DNA from: Torreya grandis
Taxonomy: Eukaryota; Streptophyta; Pinopsida; Cupressales; Taxaceae
Direction of reading: 5' to 3'
DNA length: 64,000 nt
Assembly: GCA_037957365.1 (NCBI GenBank)
Contig: JARHVA010004254.1
Coordinates: forward strand, 1,446,001-1,510,000
The position numbers and the translations under genes are program-made. Numbering within the stretch: position 1 is the stretch's first letter; every line of letters begins with the position of its first letter. The notes beneath the pieces are model-generated. The model ran no database searches. It saw only the letters and a list, made by a program, of their open reading frames with translations, and was not told the origin of the DNA. Positions 49,644 through 62,156 of this stretch are shown here, piece after piece.

Positions 49644-50379
49644 TCTAATTTGTAAAAAATTACAACTTCCAACCTTTTTTGAATATGTTTGATTGAATTA
49701 TTGTGGTTTTTTAATTTTTAATATATTCACTCTATAGGCCATTTTTTTAAGAATTATTATTATTTATTTAAATTTTTGGGAAGCTCTCAAAATATATTGG
49801 GGGTTAGATGTTTGAATTTTTAGATTTAGGGTCAACCTTAGATTGAAATAGTTCAATCAAGGTTAGGTTAAAGGTGAAATTATACACTGTCAAAAAACAT
49901 CATGGTAGGGTAAAAAACTAGAAGAAAAGGTAATATTATAAACACATCAAGAAATAATCCTAACAAATAAGATATAAAGTCAAAGTTAGAATCTGGTGTG
50001 ACTTGGGGAGATAATGAAAATGACTTGGAGGAAACATTGTCTTAGGTAAGTGAAGCTTATCAAGTATTACCAATCATCTGAATGGGATGAACTAAAGAAG
50101 ATCTAAGAAATCATAACATAGATGATGAATAAATATGAATTAAAATATATGGATAATAAAGCATATACAAATTAGAATAATAGTGCTTTGGAAACCAACA
50201 ATAGAAGTTTAGTTGATCTCATAATGTTTTTCAAAATTTTGATCGCATTACATGTTTGATTCAATAAAAAACATTACATAGTAACAAATGGTGATACCAT
50301 CTTGAATAGATCATTGAACAAACCCATTTATAATAAAAACATTTGATAACTCAGCCCATGATCGATGTTAATTTTGGGT

Positions 50380-50580
50380 ATTGACACAATCCCAAGTTGG
50401 ACTTGTGTGAGTTTGATGTCAAAGACCTACTCAATTGGATAATCCAAATGAAACATTTATTGATAAATTATAACCTATGATGGAAAAAAGTTACAATGGC
50501 ATATTTATATTTAGAACTAGATTAATTCATTTAGTAGCATAAGATTTGTGATCAAAAGAACAAAAAGAATGAAAGTGTCA
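50380..50580 (+). pseudogene. Chromovirus gag remnant
   Basis: Plus-strand frame PKLDLCEFDVKDLLNWIIQM corresponds to the gag motif PKLDLxxFDGxDPLxWI. VTMAYLYLELD follows, cf. VxxASxxLEGxA. There are stops in the frame. It occupies the expected place between the leader and pol. Confidence 0.6.
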
Positions 50581-50769
50581 CATTCTCTATTTTAAAAAAT
50601 GAGATGACTACACACTACAATAGAAACTTATTAGATAACTAATTCATCCAATTCACCAAGCTATAAAAAATTGGTACAATTAGGGATTAAATTAAAAAAT
50701 TAGAGCCTCTTTAAGTGTGGGTAATGTTATAGAGGATAAATTTAAGGGCCAAAATGAATTCCACCCAAA

Positions 50770-52480
50770 AGGGATCATGACCATTCTATTAAAATAGAAT
50801 TATGGAGCCAACCGCCTAATATCATACCTCACAGATACCCTTATGTGCAAAAGAGTGAGATTGAGCATACAATACAAGAGATGTTGAAAGCATATATCAT
50901 TTGACATAGTCAAAGTGATTATTATTATCCAATGTTAATGGTGTGTAATAAGGATGATAATTGGGACATGTTCATACACTATAGGGAGCTAAAAAATTCA
51001 CTATCAAAGATGAGTTTCCTACTCATAAAATTGATTTTCTAGATGAGTTGTATGTACATATTTGTTTACAAAACTATATCTTAGATATAGGTATAATCAA
51101 ATTAGAATCAGGGATAGATATATATTCCTAAAATAATTTTTTCTACACATGAGGGACATTATGAGTTTTTAATTATGCCTTTTAGCCTGACGATTGCTTC
51201 TTATATAGTTAAAAGTTTGATGAAATCCACATTTTATGATTTTATAAGAAGTTAATCTTAGTGTTCTTTAAATATATATTGATTTATAGTAAAACTTGAG
51301 AGGGCCATTTACACCCTGTTGATAAGGTTTTAAAAACTCTCAAGTAGGATGAGATTTATGCAAAACCTTCTAAGTGTTATTTTGGAGTTAAGGAGGTATA
51401 ATAATTATGTTATAATGTGTCTCACTAAGAGTAAAAGTGGATCCTTAGAAGATCAAGGCCATGTTGGAATGGGATGTACCTAAAAACCTAAAAAAATTAC
51501 TATGATTTTTAGGATTTACTTGATACCACTGCATATTTGTTAAAAAAATATGGAAACATAGCAACACCATTCACAAATATATTAAAATTGGATTCTTTAT
51601 ATAAGAATGAATATGAAACAAGATATTTTGAGAAACTAAAAGAGGTGATGTGCATCACTCTAATTCTTGTCATTTTAGATTTCACCAAAATCATCATTAT
51701 AGAGTGTTATGCTTCAAGATGCTATGTGTGTGTTGTACTCACGCAAGAATATTTTGATTGACACCAACCAAAAGGTAAAAATTTACTTAAGAAAATTTAT
51801 GATAAATAAATGTTGGCTATAATTTATAAATTTAAGTAGTGGCCACCTTATCTGATGGAAAGACATTTCAAAGTGAAGATAGATCATGACAGTCTAAAAT
51901 AATTCTCTAAACAAAGGTTATTGTAATAAGAGTAGCATAAATGGGTAATTAATATGTTTGGTTATGAATTTGATATCATTTATAAGAATGTTAAAGACAA
52001 TTTAGTTGCATATGTACTTTCTCAAAGGGATAAAAACTCAAAGGCATTATTTCCATGTCCATATTACAGGCCAAGTAGGTGTATGAGGTAAGATCAACAT
52101 GACAATAGGATACAAATACATAAACTCTCAATTAGAAACTTTAGTAGGACCTGACCACATTGGATAAGTTTGTATGGAAGGTTGACCCCTTTGGTAATAT
52201 GGGATAAAAGTTGGAGTTGCCCATGTCAACAAAAATACATCTGATATTTCATGTTTTTTATTTGAAAAAAGTCATTGGCCAATAGATTGTAGTATAAATA
52301 GATGTATTGAATCTTGATGAAGAGGGAAGAATCATTTTGGTAGTGGAATAAATTATTGATACCAAAAAAAATAGGATACAAATGAGTGTAATCACCAAGA
52401 ACCTTATCAAGGGGTAGAGTCTATGATGTGAATATGTAATTGATGCATAATCATACAAAGCTACTAAGCATTAATGGATA
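50770..52480 (+). pseudogene. Chromovirus pol remnant (RT, RNase H, chromodomain)
   Basis: Aligns by eye with 41,700-43,090. RT traces: PLCAKE, then LFTKLYLRYRYNQIRIRD (cf. FTKLDLRSGYHQIRM) at about 51,060-51,115, and a ruined FDD box near 51,265. RNase H: IIIIECYASRCYVCVVLTQE (51,692-51,751; cf. VVECDASGxGIGAVLMQE), with the catalytic Asp replaced by Tyr. After a junction at about 52,200 come LPMSTKIHLIFHVFYLKKVI, LDEEGRIILVVE-stop-IIDT and SVITKNLIKG, the chromodomain region, and HLFEGKGHVTTL, the usual C-terminal tail. Highly decayed. Confidence 0.78.
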
Positions 52481-52489
52481 CACTTATTT

Positions 52490-52503
52490 GAAGGGAAAGG
52501 ACA
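52490..52503 (+). other. Polypurine tract
   Basis: GAAGGGAAAGGACA directly before the LTR start TGTTACAACCC, after the chromodomain tail. Confidence 0.75.
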
Positions 52504-52808
52504 TGTTACAACCCTAACATTAAATATTATTAAGTGTACTTGGGTTATGGTGGGTTGACTTATGGTATGCTTAGCCTCTGTATTTTCAATTATTAGTTTT
52601 ATATGTTTCAATAGGTCAATTTATTTAGGATGAAGGGGTGTGACCCTACCTAATTGTGTCTGAATAAGGATGATCAAGGCTCTCACATATCATCATATTA
52701 CAAATAATATTCTTATTATAAGGTTGCGAAGGTTTCCCACTTTAAGTGGCTCAATTATATATTATTTATTTTGATCTTTTCTATTTCTATTTTAATAATT
52801 TCATTACA
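52504..52808 (+). repeat. Chromovirus LTR shared by two interiors
   Basis: Begins TGTTACAACCC and ends TTCATTACA, 305 bp. It has a polypurine tract on the left and a primer-binding site on the right (TGATATCAAAGC, 52,811-52,822). It is therefore the 3' LTR of the element to the left and the 5' LTR of the interior to the right. Confidence 0.85.
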
Positions 52809-53613
52809 AGTGATATCAAAGCTCCGATTTTTGCAAAATGGGAAAATTATTGATTTTAAAGCATTTCATATATCTCAAAAACTAATGTAATTTTTTATTT
52901 TATTTTTATGGAAGTTGTGTATTCATTTAAATAAGATACAATATAATTTTTAGCCTTCTATGATTATTTTGAGTGAGTTATTATGATTTTTGTGTTTTTC
53001 ATAAGCTCACTCTACCTGCAACATTTTTAGGAATTATTTTGTTTATTTAAATTTTATGAAAGATCCCAAACATATTTTTGGGTTAATTTAAAAAGATAGA
53101 GATTTAAGGAAGACCATAATATAAAATTGTTTGGTCAGAGTCAAAGGTGATATTCTACACTATAAAAGAAAACATTAGGGTAGGGGTACAAGCTAGAGGT
53201 AGGGGCAAGAATACAAACAAATGAGGAAACAATCATAACAAAGAAGATATATGGTTAGAAATAGAATCTAGTGTGACTTTGGGAGATATTAAAAATGACT
53301 TAGATGAAAAATTATTATAAATCAATGCAACCTTATCAAGTACTACTAATGTTTTGAATGGATTAAGACATTATGGATTCCAGAGCATATATAGTGGGCT
53401 TGACTACCAAGAATGAATTAAATAAGACTTGAAAAATAATAACATATAGAGTGAAAAAATATAAAATAAAATATATTGCTAATAAAACATATATAGATAA
53501 TATTTACTCTACTTTGACAGCTCATAATACAACTTTGGTTGATCTCACAACTTCTATCAAAATTTTGATTACATTACTAGGTTCCATTTGACAAAACCAT
53601 TCTCTAGTAACAA

Positions 53614-53618
53614 TTGGT
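53614..53618. other. Target-site duplication, left (TTGGT)
   Basis: TTGGT before the element pairs with GTGGT at 56,468-56,472. The uninterrupted paralogue at 50,288-50,292 has a single ATGGT. Confidence 0.72.
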
Positions 53619-54088
53619 TGATATATATCTAGGGAAATGATATATTAATGTATATGGGTTGATGGAGATAATTAAATTTTGCACACATCCCCATTAATTA
53701 GTTATATGGGTCCAATATATTAGGATAATAGAGCAACTTATGGAATTAGTGTATTGGGTAATGGTCAACTTATATTGGGATTAAGAGGTCACCCTCCATC
53801 ATTAGTTAGATAGAGGTCTATATAAAGGAGATGATTATCATTGTAAGGAAATCAAGTAAGCATTTAGTCTTCTATTATAAGAGGATATTGGTGGTTGTCT
53901 CCTCAAAGAGATATTGTGGATTTATTCCTTCCTAAAGGAGTATTGTATAGTGTTGCCCTACCTTAAGGGTATTCTATTTCTTAATTTATTGAATATTTGG
54001 ACATCTTGGTCCACCAATATCTATTGTGTTTAGTTGATATACACATATTATATATTATTTTCAATTATTATAAGTGTGGATCATAACA
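53619..54088 (+). repeat. TR-GAG 5' LTR
   Basis: 470 bp, TG...CA ends. Contains a TATA box, GTCTATATAAAGG, at 53,813-53,825. The matching LTR is at 55,997-56,467. Confidence 0.92.
53815..53824 (+). promoter_or_regulatory. TATA box in TR-GAG LTR
   Basis: TCTATATAAAGGAG is conserved in both LTRs (second copy 56,197-56,208) within a well-kept block, a strong RNA polymerase II TATA match. Confidence 0.75.
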
Positions 54089-54090
54089 AG

Positions 54091-54102
54091 TGGTAGCAGA
54101 GC
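54091..54102 (+). other. Primer-binding site (initiator Met type)
   Basis: TGGTAGCAGAGC, two bases after the LTR; one base from the standard TGGTATCAGAGC. Confidence 0.88.
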
Positions 54103-54600
54103 TTTGATTTGGGCAATTTGTGGGGAGCAAACCCCTAGTTTTTTGGAATCATCAATATATTTCAATATGTTGCAAATTTTTGTAGAATTTTTTATTGGAT
54201 ATAAATAATATTTCAAGGAAGGTTTAGTATAAACATCAAACCTTTTTGATTAGTTTTGAGGGAGTTATTCATATTTTAGGGTTTGTACTCATTTCATCAT
54301 ATCTTACGAAATATAAGGAATTTTTTTTTTGAAATTTTTACTAATGTTGTATCATAATACAAGAAAGCTACAAATAAAATTTAAGATTTTTAAATATGTT
54401 TGGAGTGAGTTATTGTGATTTTATTATTTTTCATATATTCACTCTGTATGCTGAAATTTATGTAATTTTTTCAAAATTTTTTACTGAAGTTGCACTATCA
54501 TAAGACAAAGCTACATTCAAAAATTGGGACTATTTTAATTAGTTTTTAATGAGTTATTGACATTTTAGGGTTTCATGAATCCTAATTATTTTTGTGGATC

Positions 54601-54897
54601 ATGAAGTTGCAAGTATTTTCAAGGGAGGATGGTATTGATGCTATAGAATGGTGGCTCCTTTTTAAGGAGAATAATACTAAAAAAATTTTGTGGCAAAGAT
54701 AATTGTCTATTTCTTTGTCTGGGCCTGCACAACATTGGTTTAATCAATTGAGATTTGTACAAAAGTTTTATTCATGGGAAGACATGGAACATGTCCTCCT
54801 AGATCAATGGGATATACAAGAAAAAGAGGATGAAGAAGAGGAAGAAAATAATGATGGTAATGAAGAAGAGATTGAAGATGATGAAGAAAAAAATTAG
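54601..54897 (+). pseudogene. TR-GAG gag, N-terminal frame
   Basis: The ATG at 54,601 opens MKLQVFSREDGIDAIEWWLL; after an in-frame stop at about 54,700 the frame continues with SLSGPAQHWFNQL and WEDMEHVLLDQWDI, matching the retrotransposon gag core (L-x-G-P-A-x-x-W-F-x-x-L, then W-x-x-F/M-x-x-x-L). A very acidic tail (EEDEEEEENNDGNEEEIEDD) ends the frame at 54,897. The protein would build particles. A frameshift separates it from the next block. Only one stop inside the core makes it one of the better-preserved frames here. Confidence 0.75.
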
Positions 54898-54959
54898 TGG
54901 AAGAAAATAATGACAATGAGGAAGACCATGTAAGTGAAGAAGAATAATAAGAAGAATAA

Positions 54960-55610
54960 TTGGATGATAAGGGTTCAAATAATTTGGCTCCAAATAAATC
55001 TAAGTCAATTTTTAAAATTCATAGATGCATTAAAAAGAAGGTTGTTATGTCCATAAACCATACTAGCAAGTATAACTTCATCAACATGAATTTGGCCAAG
55101 CATCTACATGTTCAAGCAAATAATATCAAGAAGGTTCAAGTAAATGGTAAGAATATTCCAATATTTGAAGATTTGAAGCTCATTATGGAAAAATATGTTT
55201 TGCATTCAGATTTTTATGCTTTGGATATGGATGATATTGATATAGTTCTTAGATATACATGGTAAAAGACTTTGGGAACAATCAATATCAATGTTAAAAA
55301 TAAGTTCATGAAGTTTTGGTATAGGAAAAAGGTCAATTTACAAGATATCATAGTGGGAAAGGCACCAATAACAGTAAATGTAGATCATGAGGATGAGATT
55401 GAAATAGGTGTTGAAGAGTATGTGAAAGATTCATATGAAGACATAGATGAAGAAATAATACAATCAAAGAAAAACACTTCATCTACTCAAGAGACAAAGG
55501 AACCACCAAAGCAAAAGGTGGAAGATTTAGAAGAAAAGGTTGATAGGGTCAAAGTATTAGAAAAAGTTGAGGTATATAGACACCCACATAATCATGAGAG
55601 GAAACAATAA
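54960..55610 (+). pseudogene. TR-GAG protease-like domain lacking the catalytic DSG
   Basis: One frame with a single stop (TAA at 55,263). The first part, VVMSINHTSKYNFINMNLAK, aligns with the retropepsin loop LIDSGSxHNFIxxxLAK, but NHT stands in place of DSG. The later (FYALDMDDIDIVLRYTW)-stop-KTLGTININ fits the family's DVVLGxxWLKTLG. It ends in an acidic, Lys/Glu-rich tail (about 55,390-55,600). The protease fold seems kept while the catalytic Asp is lost. It may be decay or a non-enzymatic role; the stop and the old LTRs favour decay. Confidence 0.65.
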
Positions 55611-55996
55611 TGAAGCCATGTGAGGGAGTGTCATAATAAAAAACACTTTTTATATATAATAAATCAAAGTTCCAATAACTATGGATATGCATGGAAGCTA
55701 AAGAATACCTACTATGGTCATGGATGGAATTAGAGTAGTGCAACAGAATATGGTTCATGGAATCATAAGAGGAATAATTATGCATGGACATCAAAGCAGT
55801 ACAATTATGATCATGAATGGAATCAAAGAAACACAATGGAATTTGGAAATAAGCTTGGAGAGCTATCACTTGTTAGGATCACATATGGATAGATAGATGA
55901 TTGATATTGGAGAAAAGTGTACAATGATTTGAAGCACACTCATTATTTGGTTTCTTCCTATGTTTTGGGGATGAAACATGTCAAGGATGGAAGTAA

Positions 55997-56467
55997 TGAT
56001 ATATATCTAGGGACATGATATGTTAATTTATATGGGTTGATGGAGACACTGACATGTGGTACACATCCCCTTTAGTTAGTTATATGGGTCCAATATATTA
56101 GGATAATGGAGTAACTTGTAGAATTAGTGTATTGGGTAATGGTTGACCTATATTGGGATTAAGAGGTTACCTATCCATTGTTAGTTAGACAGAGGTCTAT
56201 ATAAAGGAGATGATTATTATTGTAAGGTAATCAAGTAAGCATTGAGTCTTTTATTGTAAGAGGATATTGGAGGTTTTTTCCTTGAAGAGACATTATGGAC
56301 TTATTCCTTCCTAAAGGAGTATTGTATGGTGTTGCCCTACCTTAAGGGTATTCTATTTCTACATATATTGAATATTTGGAAATCTTGGTACACCAATATC
56401 TATTATGTTGATTTTATCTACATATATTATACATTATTTCTAATTATCATAATTTTGGATCATAACA
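55997..56467 (+). repeat. TR-GAG 3' LTR
   Basis: 471 bp, same ends as the 5' LTR; followed by the GTGGT target duplication at 56,468-56,472. Confidence 0.92.
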
Positions 56468-56737
56468 GTGGTGTTACCATCCCTAATTGATCAATGAACC
56501 AACCAATATTTCACATCGCTTGCCAAACACAATCATTTTATTTTGACATGACTGATATGCATGAACATCCCTCAATTCAAAATTGGGGAATTTGATAAAC
56601 TTATTATATTTTTGGTTACATGATTTCAAGAAGTTAAAAATAATTTAAAGAGGTAACTAACCGATTCTAGATTTTTGTTTCTTCGTCTTAGGGGTAGAGA
56701 GTTTTTTCAATTGTTATGGTTAGTAAAATATAAATTT

Positions 56738-56872
56738 TAAATATTTCACCACTTAAAAACTTTAGTAGGTTAAGTATTTTAAAAATATTTCACCACTCAA
56801 TAGGGTCAGTAGGACCCACATTATAGATATTTTCCCACTTGGATGGGTCAGTAGGACCCATGATAGTTTGAT
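56738..56872 (-). repeat. Three 43-bp tandem units
   Basis: Units starting at about 56,738, 56,783 and 56,827 share AATATTTCACCACT and, in the last two, GGGTCAGTAGGACCCA. On the minus strand they give repeating WVLLTxxSGKI/EI peptides in an open frame, but this looks incidental. The position just left of a giant LTR fits the pre-LTR tandem repeats of Tat-like elements. Confidence 0.75.
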
Positions 56873-57062
56873 ATTTCTTAGATATGGAAACATGGTTTGA
56901 AAACCACTAGGTGTATTCATTCTTACATTTTCATTTTCATTCATTTATTTCATCAATTACTTGATCATAAATTTATAAACATTGATCTTATTGAAAATAT
57001 TTTTTTGCTTGTAGGTACACTCGATATGTGGACTCAAGAGAATTGAAAATCATTTATGGACC

Positions 57063-57730
57063 TGTTGTCACCAAATTTTGAACCCTTGGAGAAGTATTCC
57101 AATCTTGCTCCAAATTTTTAGTGGAACATGGATTAACCCTAGGCCAGTGAGTTGCTTATAGTAGGGGTAAACCTCTATATTTAAGGGATAACTCCTTTTG
57201 TTTGTCTATTGAAGCTCATCACCTATACTACTAGCTCATTTAGATGAAAAGGGAAAGAGAAAACATAAGGTAAACCTATCTTAATGAGGTGATACACCAA
57301 TTAAAAATTGACCATTTCCAAAAAATTCAAACTTAAATTCAAACACAAGCCTAACTTACACATACACTAATCCAAATATGCCCCTTGCATTAGTATTTAT
57401 CATGGAGGTTTGTGAAGGAATCTTGAGCTAAGGAGGATTAAACACAAGATCACGACATGAATAATGGAGAGATAACTCACTAAAAATAATGAAAACTTAA
57501 TTATAAAACTTCAAGAGACATGTAATAGATTTTAAAGATGAATATGGATGTAAAAAAGGAAAACATACTAAAAAAAGAATATATCACTTAGCAAGATTAA
57601 CTAGTTAATAAAAACATTGAAACAACCCATGGAGAAAGTAAACCAGATCATTATTTAATTATAAAAGGATGTAAATGAATAGTGATTCAACATAATTAGG
57701 TGGAGGATACAAACTTAGCCAAAAGTGGCT

Positions 57731-57785
<55 letters not shown>

Positions 57786-60700
57786 AGTGTCATATGAGCT
57801 AAAAAAAGAAGAGTAGTTATAAAAATGCCTCAAAAAATCTAAGATGCCATTTGTATCTCCTCTTAAGATGATATATCTCTCCAAGTGGTGTGGGAGTTGA
57901 AATGCTTGCTTGACACCTTGACTAGCTTCTTAAAACTCCCCTTTGTCTTGACATGTTAAAGGATACATGGAATCATTGATGGTCAGATAAGTTTCTTATA
58001 CCTCTTTAATATTCTCTTAACACCTCTCAACTGACCCTAAGAGTTTATTGTTGACACATCACCTCTTTCTCTTGTAAGGTGTCTAGAGGACTCTTATCTC
58101 CTTACACTTAATCTACACATAAGTGTCAAAACTTGGTTTTATCTTTTTTAACTAATCCAAAATTCATGTATGGATTATTAACATCATATTAGACATAAAA
58201 TAAATTATTTTTAGGTCTAAAACTAGCCCCAATAAGTCATTCTCTACCAAAATCCCCAATTAGGCCTCATTCTTTATAACCCTAAAATGATGAAAACCTC
58301 CTTGTGTGGAGAAAATTATAGAATATGGTGAGAATATGAAAGCATATTATATTACCCAATATTGGATTACATTTCCATGTTCAATTTCATGCTCTGAGAG
58401 TGAGTGGAAATATCCATTTTCCCTTTATCTCTCCTAATTAGGCCTCAATTAGGCCTCCCTATGAAGAGAGTGAAAAATGATTTGACATGATCCCCACATG
58501 TTCCAAACCCAAAAAAAGTGTGTGATTCACTTAGATAGTATCCTACCCTCCTCCATCCCAAATTTGAAGTTCTAACTCACTATACAGACCTACCAAATGT
58601 CAAAAATCTATCTTTTTAGCCATAATCCATATAGTGCCATACAATAATATATCAACCAATTGCATGGGGTGATGACTAGGGGAGTATTGAATTTTTTTCA
58701 AGTTTATCTAATCTATTTGGAGGAATGAAATTGGATTCATCTCTCATCGAGTCTTTATGGCTCTCCTAGGTAGTCTGAAAGCCCTTTGAACTCTTAATGA
58801 TGGTTCATAAAGTTGAAAGGATTAAACCACCAAAAAATTCCACAAAATGGAAGTGTATTAGGGTATCTAACTTAAACTAGAAACTTAGGGTCCCATGCAA
58901 CATTGTGTTCCATACCAAGCAAGAGAAACTGACCTCTTGGGCTAGTAGGAAGCATTTTATGAGGTCTGAGCAAGAATGAGGTCTGTAGGTGCATTTATTG
59001 AGTTTGAATTGATCATAAAATACCTAAATGAGGTTTTATAAATCTCCCTTGACCTATTTAAATATATTTATAACTTACTTATATAATTAAACCTCTCTAC
59101 ACTCTCATTGCTCTAGGCCTAGGTTTGTTGAACTAATCTACTCAACATACCCTATTTGGTTGTAGGTGCCTACTTTATCTCTCTATCATGACTCTAACAC
59201 CTAATTATATGTTTGTGTAGGTTCTTACCATCCTCTCAGGTCTTAAATTTCATCTTAGTTCACTCCACTAAATTCAATTGACCATCATCTCTTCAAGGCT
59301 TGACTGCCTATATAGATTTTACAATGTCTAAATAGGGTATGTCCTGACTTTGTTTCACTTTTTTGATTGTGTCTGAGACTATTTTAGGGTTATTTTAAAA
59401 CTATAACATTAACCTATAATAATTTTTAATTTTTTTAACTCCCTCAGTCATTCCAACCATCTTCAACACTTACCACTTCCCATGAATAGGCAGAACTATA
59501 GGTTTCATACATTGACTGAAGGGGTAGAGTTTGAGTGTTGCAATGTTAAATTTAAATGATATTGGGGTCTTATGGAATCATAAATGAAACCATTATAAAA
59601 AAACTTACATATAATTATACCAATCAAACAACCTCATTATCCATGAGTATCAGACATGCTTGTTGAGGATTGTGTTGTAGGTAACTAGCTTTTGTGACCC
59701 TTGTTGGTCCTTTATTGTGTTACTCTCTGCTTAGGTCTCATTGAACTTAATTAATTGAGTTATTATTTATCCTTAAAAACATATAAAAACACAATATCAA
59801 GTTTTATAAGACCTTATAAACAAACCTACAAGTGACTGTGTATCTGCATGTTTATGTTTAAATGGAATGGTTTACAAACTTAGGAACTTTAGGAGCCTCA
59901 TATTCAACACTAAACCCATTTAAACCTTTGTCATGATATTTTATATTATATAACCTTGTAACAACACATTGAAACTCTACACTCCACCCTTATTACTATC
60001 TCATAACTAATTCTATGACTAACTATAGATGACAACATTGAAGCTGACTGTGTATACTTGGAGTTGACTGCGTTTTAGGCCTCAAGGTTTCGTAGGTCTC
60101 CAAGACCAATACCCAAACTTTTTCATGATTATAACCTATTTTTAATGGTCTTATAAAGTCTCTCTTACTATATTTAAGCTTCAAATCTTTCCCACATCAC
60201 TATCTAAGGCATATTTCTCAACTAGGTTGTGAATTTGAAAGAGTTTGACTAAGTGTATTAATTATTAGGTACAAAACCAATCTTCATTCCTATTAAAACA
60301 AGAAAAAATATTATAAATGGTTTATATCATGTTTTTATGATGTATTTAGACACTTTCCAATGCCTTGAAGACTTTGAAACTCATGAACATCTATGTTCAA
60401 GGCCCATTCTTGACTGGCTAGTTGTAGGTGACCAACATGAGAAGGAAATATAAGTATGTAGTTTGAGAGGAAATTTTCAAATAGGTCATGAAATATTATA
60501 GTATCCAAAAATTACGTATTCACTTACTCATTTCCATTAAAGTTACATATATCATCCTTAAAGCATGTCACCAGAATTGTGCTTTCATTGTTCACACACA
60601 GTCTTATAGGTGACTATGAGCCATTAACTTGTTTACAACTTTTTGACTTTCAGATGATTTTGGAAATCTCCACTATTCCATTTATATTTTAATATTGAAA

Positions 60701-62152
60701 CAATCACCATAATTACATGGTTTGGAAACCTTAAAAACACATTGACAACATTGGATTTCCATTGAGTTACAGACATATAGGTTACACAAGGTGAAGACTA
60801 CCTATAATTTTGAGTGTTAAAGCTTTGAAAAGTGAAACATGACTATTAGTATTAAAATAAAATTTTAATATTTGGATAAAAATGATATATTATGAAACAT
60901 ATCTTTTCAAATCCATTGAAAATATATTCAAACCCATTCAACTCATTTTACTATGCAAGCACAAAACATAGTCCCAAAAGGTGAATATAGATGCAACCAA
61001 TTTGAGAATTATATGGAATAATTGAGTGATAATTAAGACATTAATATATTTATATAGTATTATAAGACCATTAATATTCAATTATATGAACTAGATCACT
61101 TGAAAAACTCATAAACATAAAAAAATGATAGTTATTAACAGACAATGCATAAAAGAGACTTTTCATGCCAAAATGACACTCACACATGTCACCATGATGA
61201 ATGCAAATGTGTGAGGAATTTAAATACATTTAATAAACTACTCCTACTATTTTCATTCAACCACAAATTAACATTTTTCATTAGAGTTGCTCTAAACTTA
61301 TCTTGTGGGGTTTTAAGCTCTCAAAAAGTAGTCTAGCCTCTTAGAAATTATTCATAAATATAAGATAAAAAATATAATTAACAATTAAATAAACTATAAT
61401 CCCATATGATTCTCAAATTTTATCCAAAATTTTATCCCCAAAATCTACTTGTATGACCTATACCATCTGATTGAAATTGGCCTTCACTAGCTTGTGAATG
61501 GAGCGATGGAGGAGAGAGAAAATTTTGAAACTATGGAGCTTGAAACTTATTTAAATGATTTTTCATAACTTTTAGAATCCCAAAATATGTTATGAAATTG
61601 TTTTCACTTGTAAGTTACTTCAAGAGTCCATACAACTTCCTCTAACTCCTCAAACTAGCATTGAAATCAAGAATCTGACTTTGCTCTAATTCCTATGATA
61701 GGTGTGAAAATTGAGTAAATTATCCAAAGATGTTTTAAGGTGTATGATATGTATTTTTCACTTATGTAACTTTTTCATACACAAATATTATCCAAAAACC
61801 ATATTTTCATTTATTTTCATCATCTTTAAGTTAACAAGTAAACCTTAAACACTTCAAAACTTTATGAAATGTTGTTAGAATATGTTTAAGACATAAAATG
61901 ACATTATTTAAGCCCTAGTAACCTATGACATAACTTTACCATGAATTATTTCTTCATGACATGCCTAAACCACTATATGACCACAATATGATTTTACCTT
62001 AACTTCTCCAAATTAACCTTAAACCATGATAACAAGGTTAAATAAAGACTCTAGGGACCATATAAGCATGAAATGAACACATGAAAATACCATGACAAAT
62101 TTTAATTTGGAGTGGGTGGCCAAATTTGACTTGGAGTCAAATTTTGTCAACA
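57063..62152 (+). repeat. Giant LTR, 5.1 kb, TGTTG...CAACA
   Basis: It starts TGTTGTCACCAAATTTTGAA, like the LARD LTR start TGTTGACTAAATTTTACC, and ends TTTTGTCAACA. A Tat-type primer-binding site follows at 62,157. The interior of the LTR is non-coding, with short phrases such as GTGACTGTGTATCTGCATG and GGTGACTATGAGCC that recall GACTG/TACAGGT motifs in the LARD LTR. No second copy of this LTR is in the window, so the assignment rests on termini and primer-binding site. Confidence 0.62.
57733..57785. repeat. (AT)n(AG)n compound microsatellite
   Basis: About 15 AT units run into about 11 AG units inside the giant LTR. Confidence 0.97.
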
Positions 62153-62156
62153 TTCT

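Larger units (their letters stand above)
49404..52808 (+). mobile_element. Decayed plus-strand chromovirus with deleted integrase
   Basis: A 5'-truncated LTR (49,404-49,629), primer-binding site, gag remnant, RT, RNase H, a chromodomain tail, polypurine tract and full LTR (52,504-52,808), all plus strand. Homologous to 41,640-43,090 in RT and RNase H. At about 52,200 the reading jumps from just after RNase H (LDKFVWKVDPFG) to the integrase C-terminal LPMSTKIHLIFHVFYLKKVI, so most of integrase is deleted. Confidence 0.82.
53619..56467 (+). mobile_element. Gag-only non-autonomous LTR retrotransposon (TR-GAG-like), 2.85 kb
   Basis: Two LTRs of 470 and 471 bp (53,619-54,088; 55,997-56,467) begin TGATATATATCTAGGG and end GGATCATAACA. 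A primer-binding site (54,091) and a polypurine-rich tract (about 55,983-55,996) lie in place. The 1.9-kb interior encodes gag and a protease-like region but no RT or integrase, as in TR-GAG elements, so it would need enzymes from another Ty3/gypsy element. LTR identity is about 87% by eye count. The homologous empty site at 50,280-50,330 confirms the borders. Confidence 0.9.
52809..56530 (+). mobile_element. Second chromovirus interior (5' part), split by an insertion
   Basis: 52,809-53,618 and 56,468 to about 56,530 read as one sequence that parallels 49,630-50,330 (for example GGTAGGGGTACAAGCTAGAG versus GGTAGGGTAAAAAACTAGAA, and CTAGTAACAATTGGT versus ATAGTAACAAATGGT). It holds the primer-binding site and gag leader only; similarity fades after 56,530. 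The gag-only element at 53,619-56,467 interrupts it. Confidence 0.75.

Noticed and set aside
55549..55869. 106-codon minus-strand frame
   Set aside because: Antisense to the tail of the TR-GAG interior; no conserved motif.
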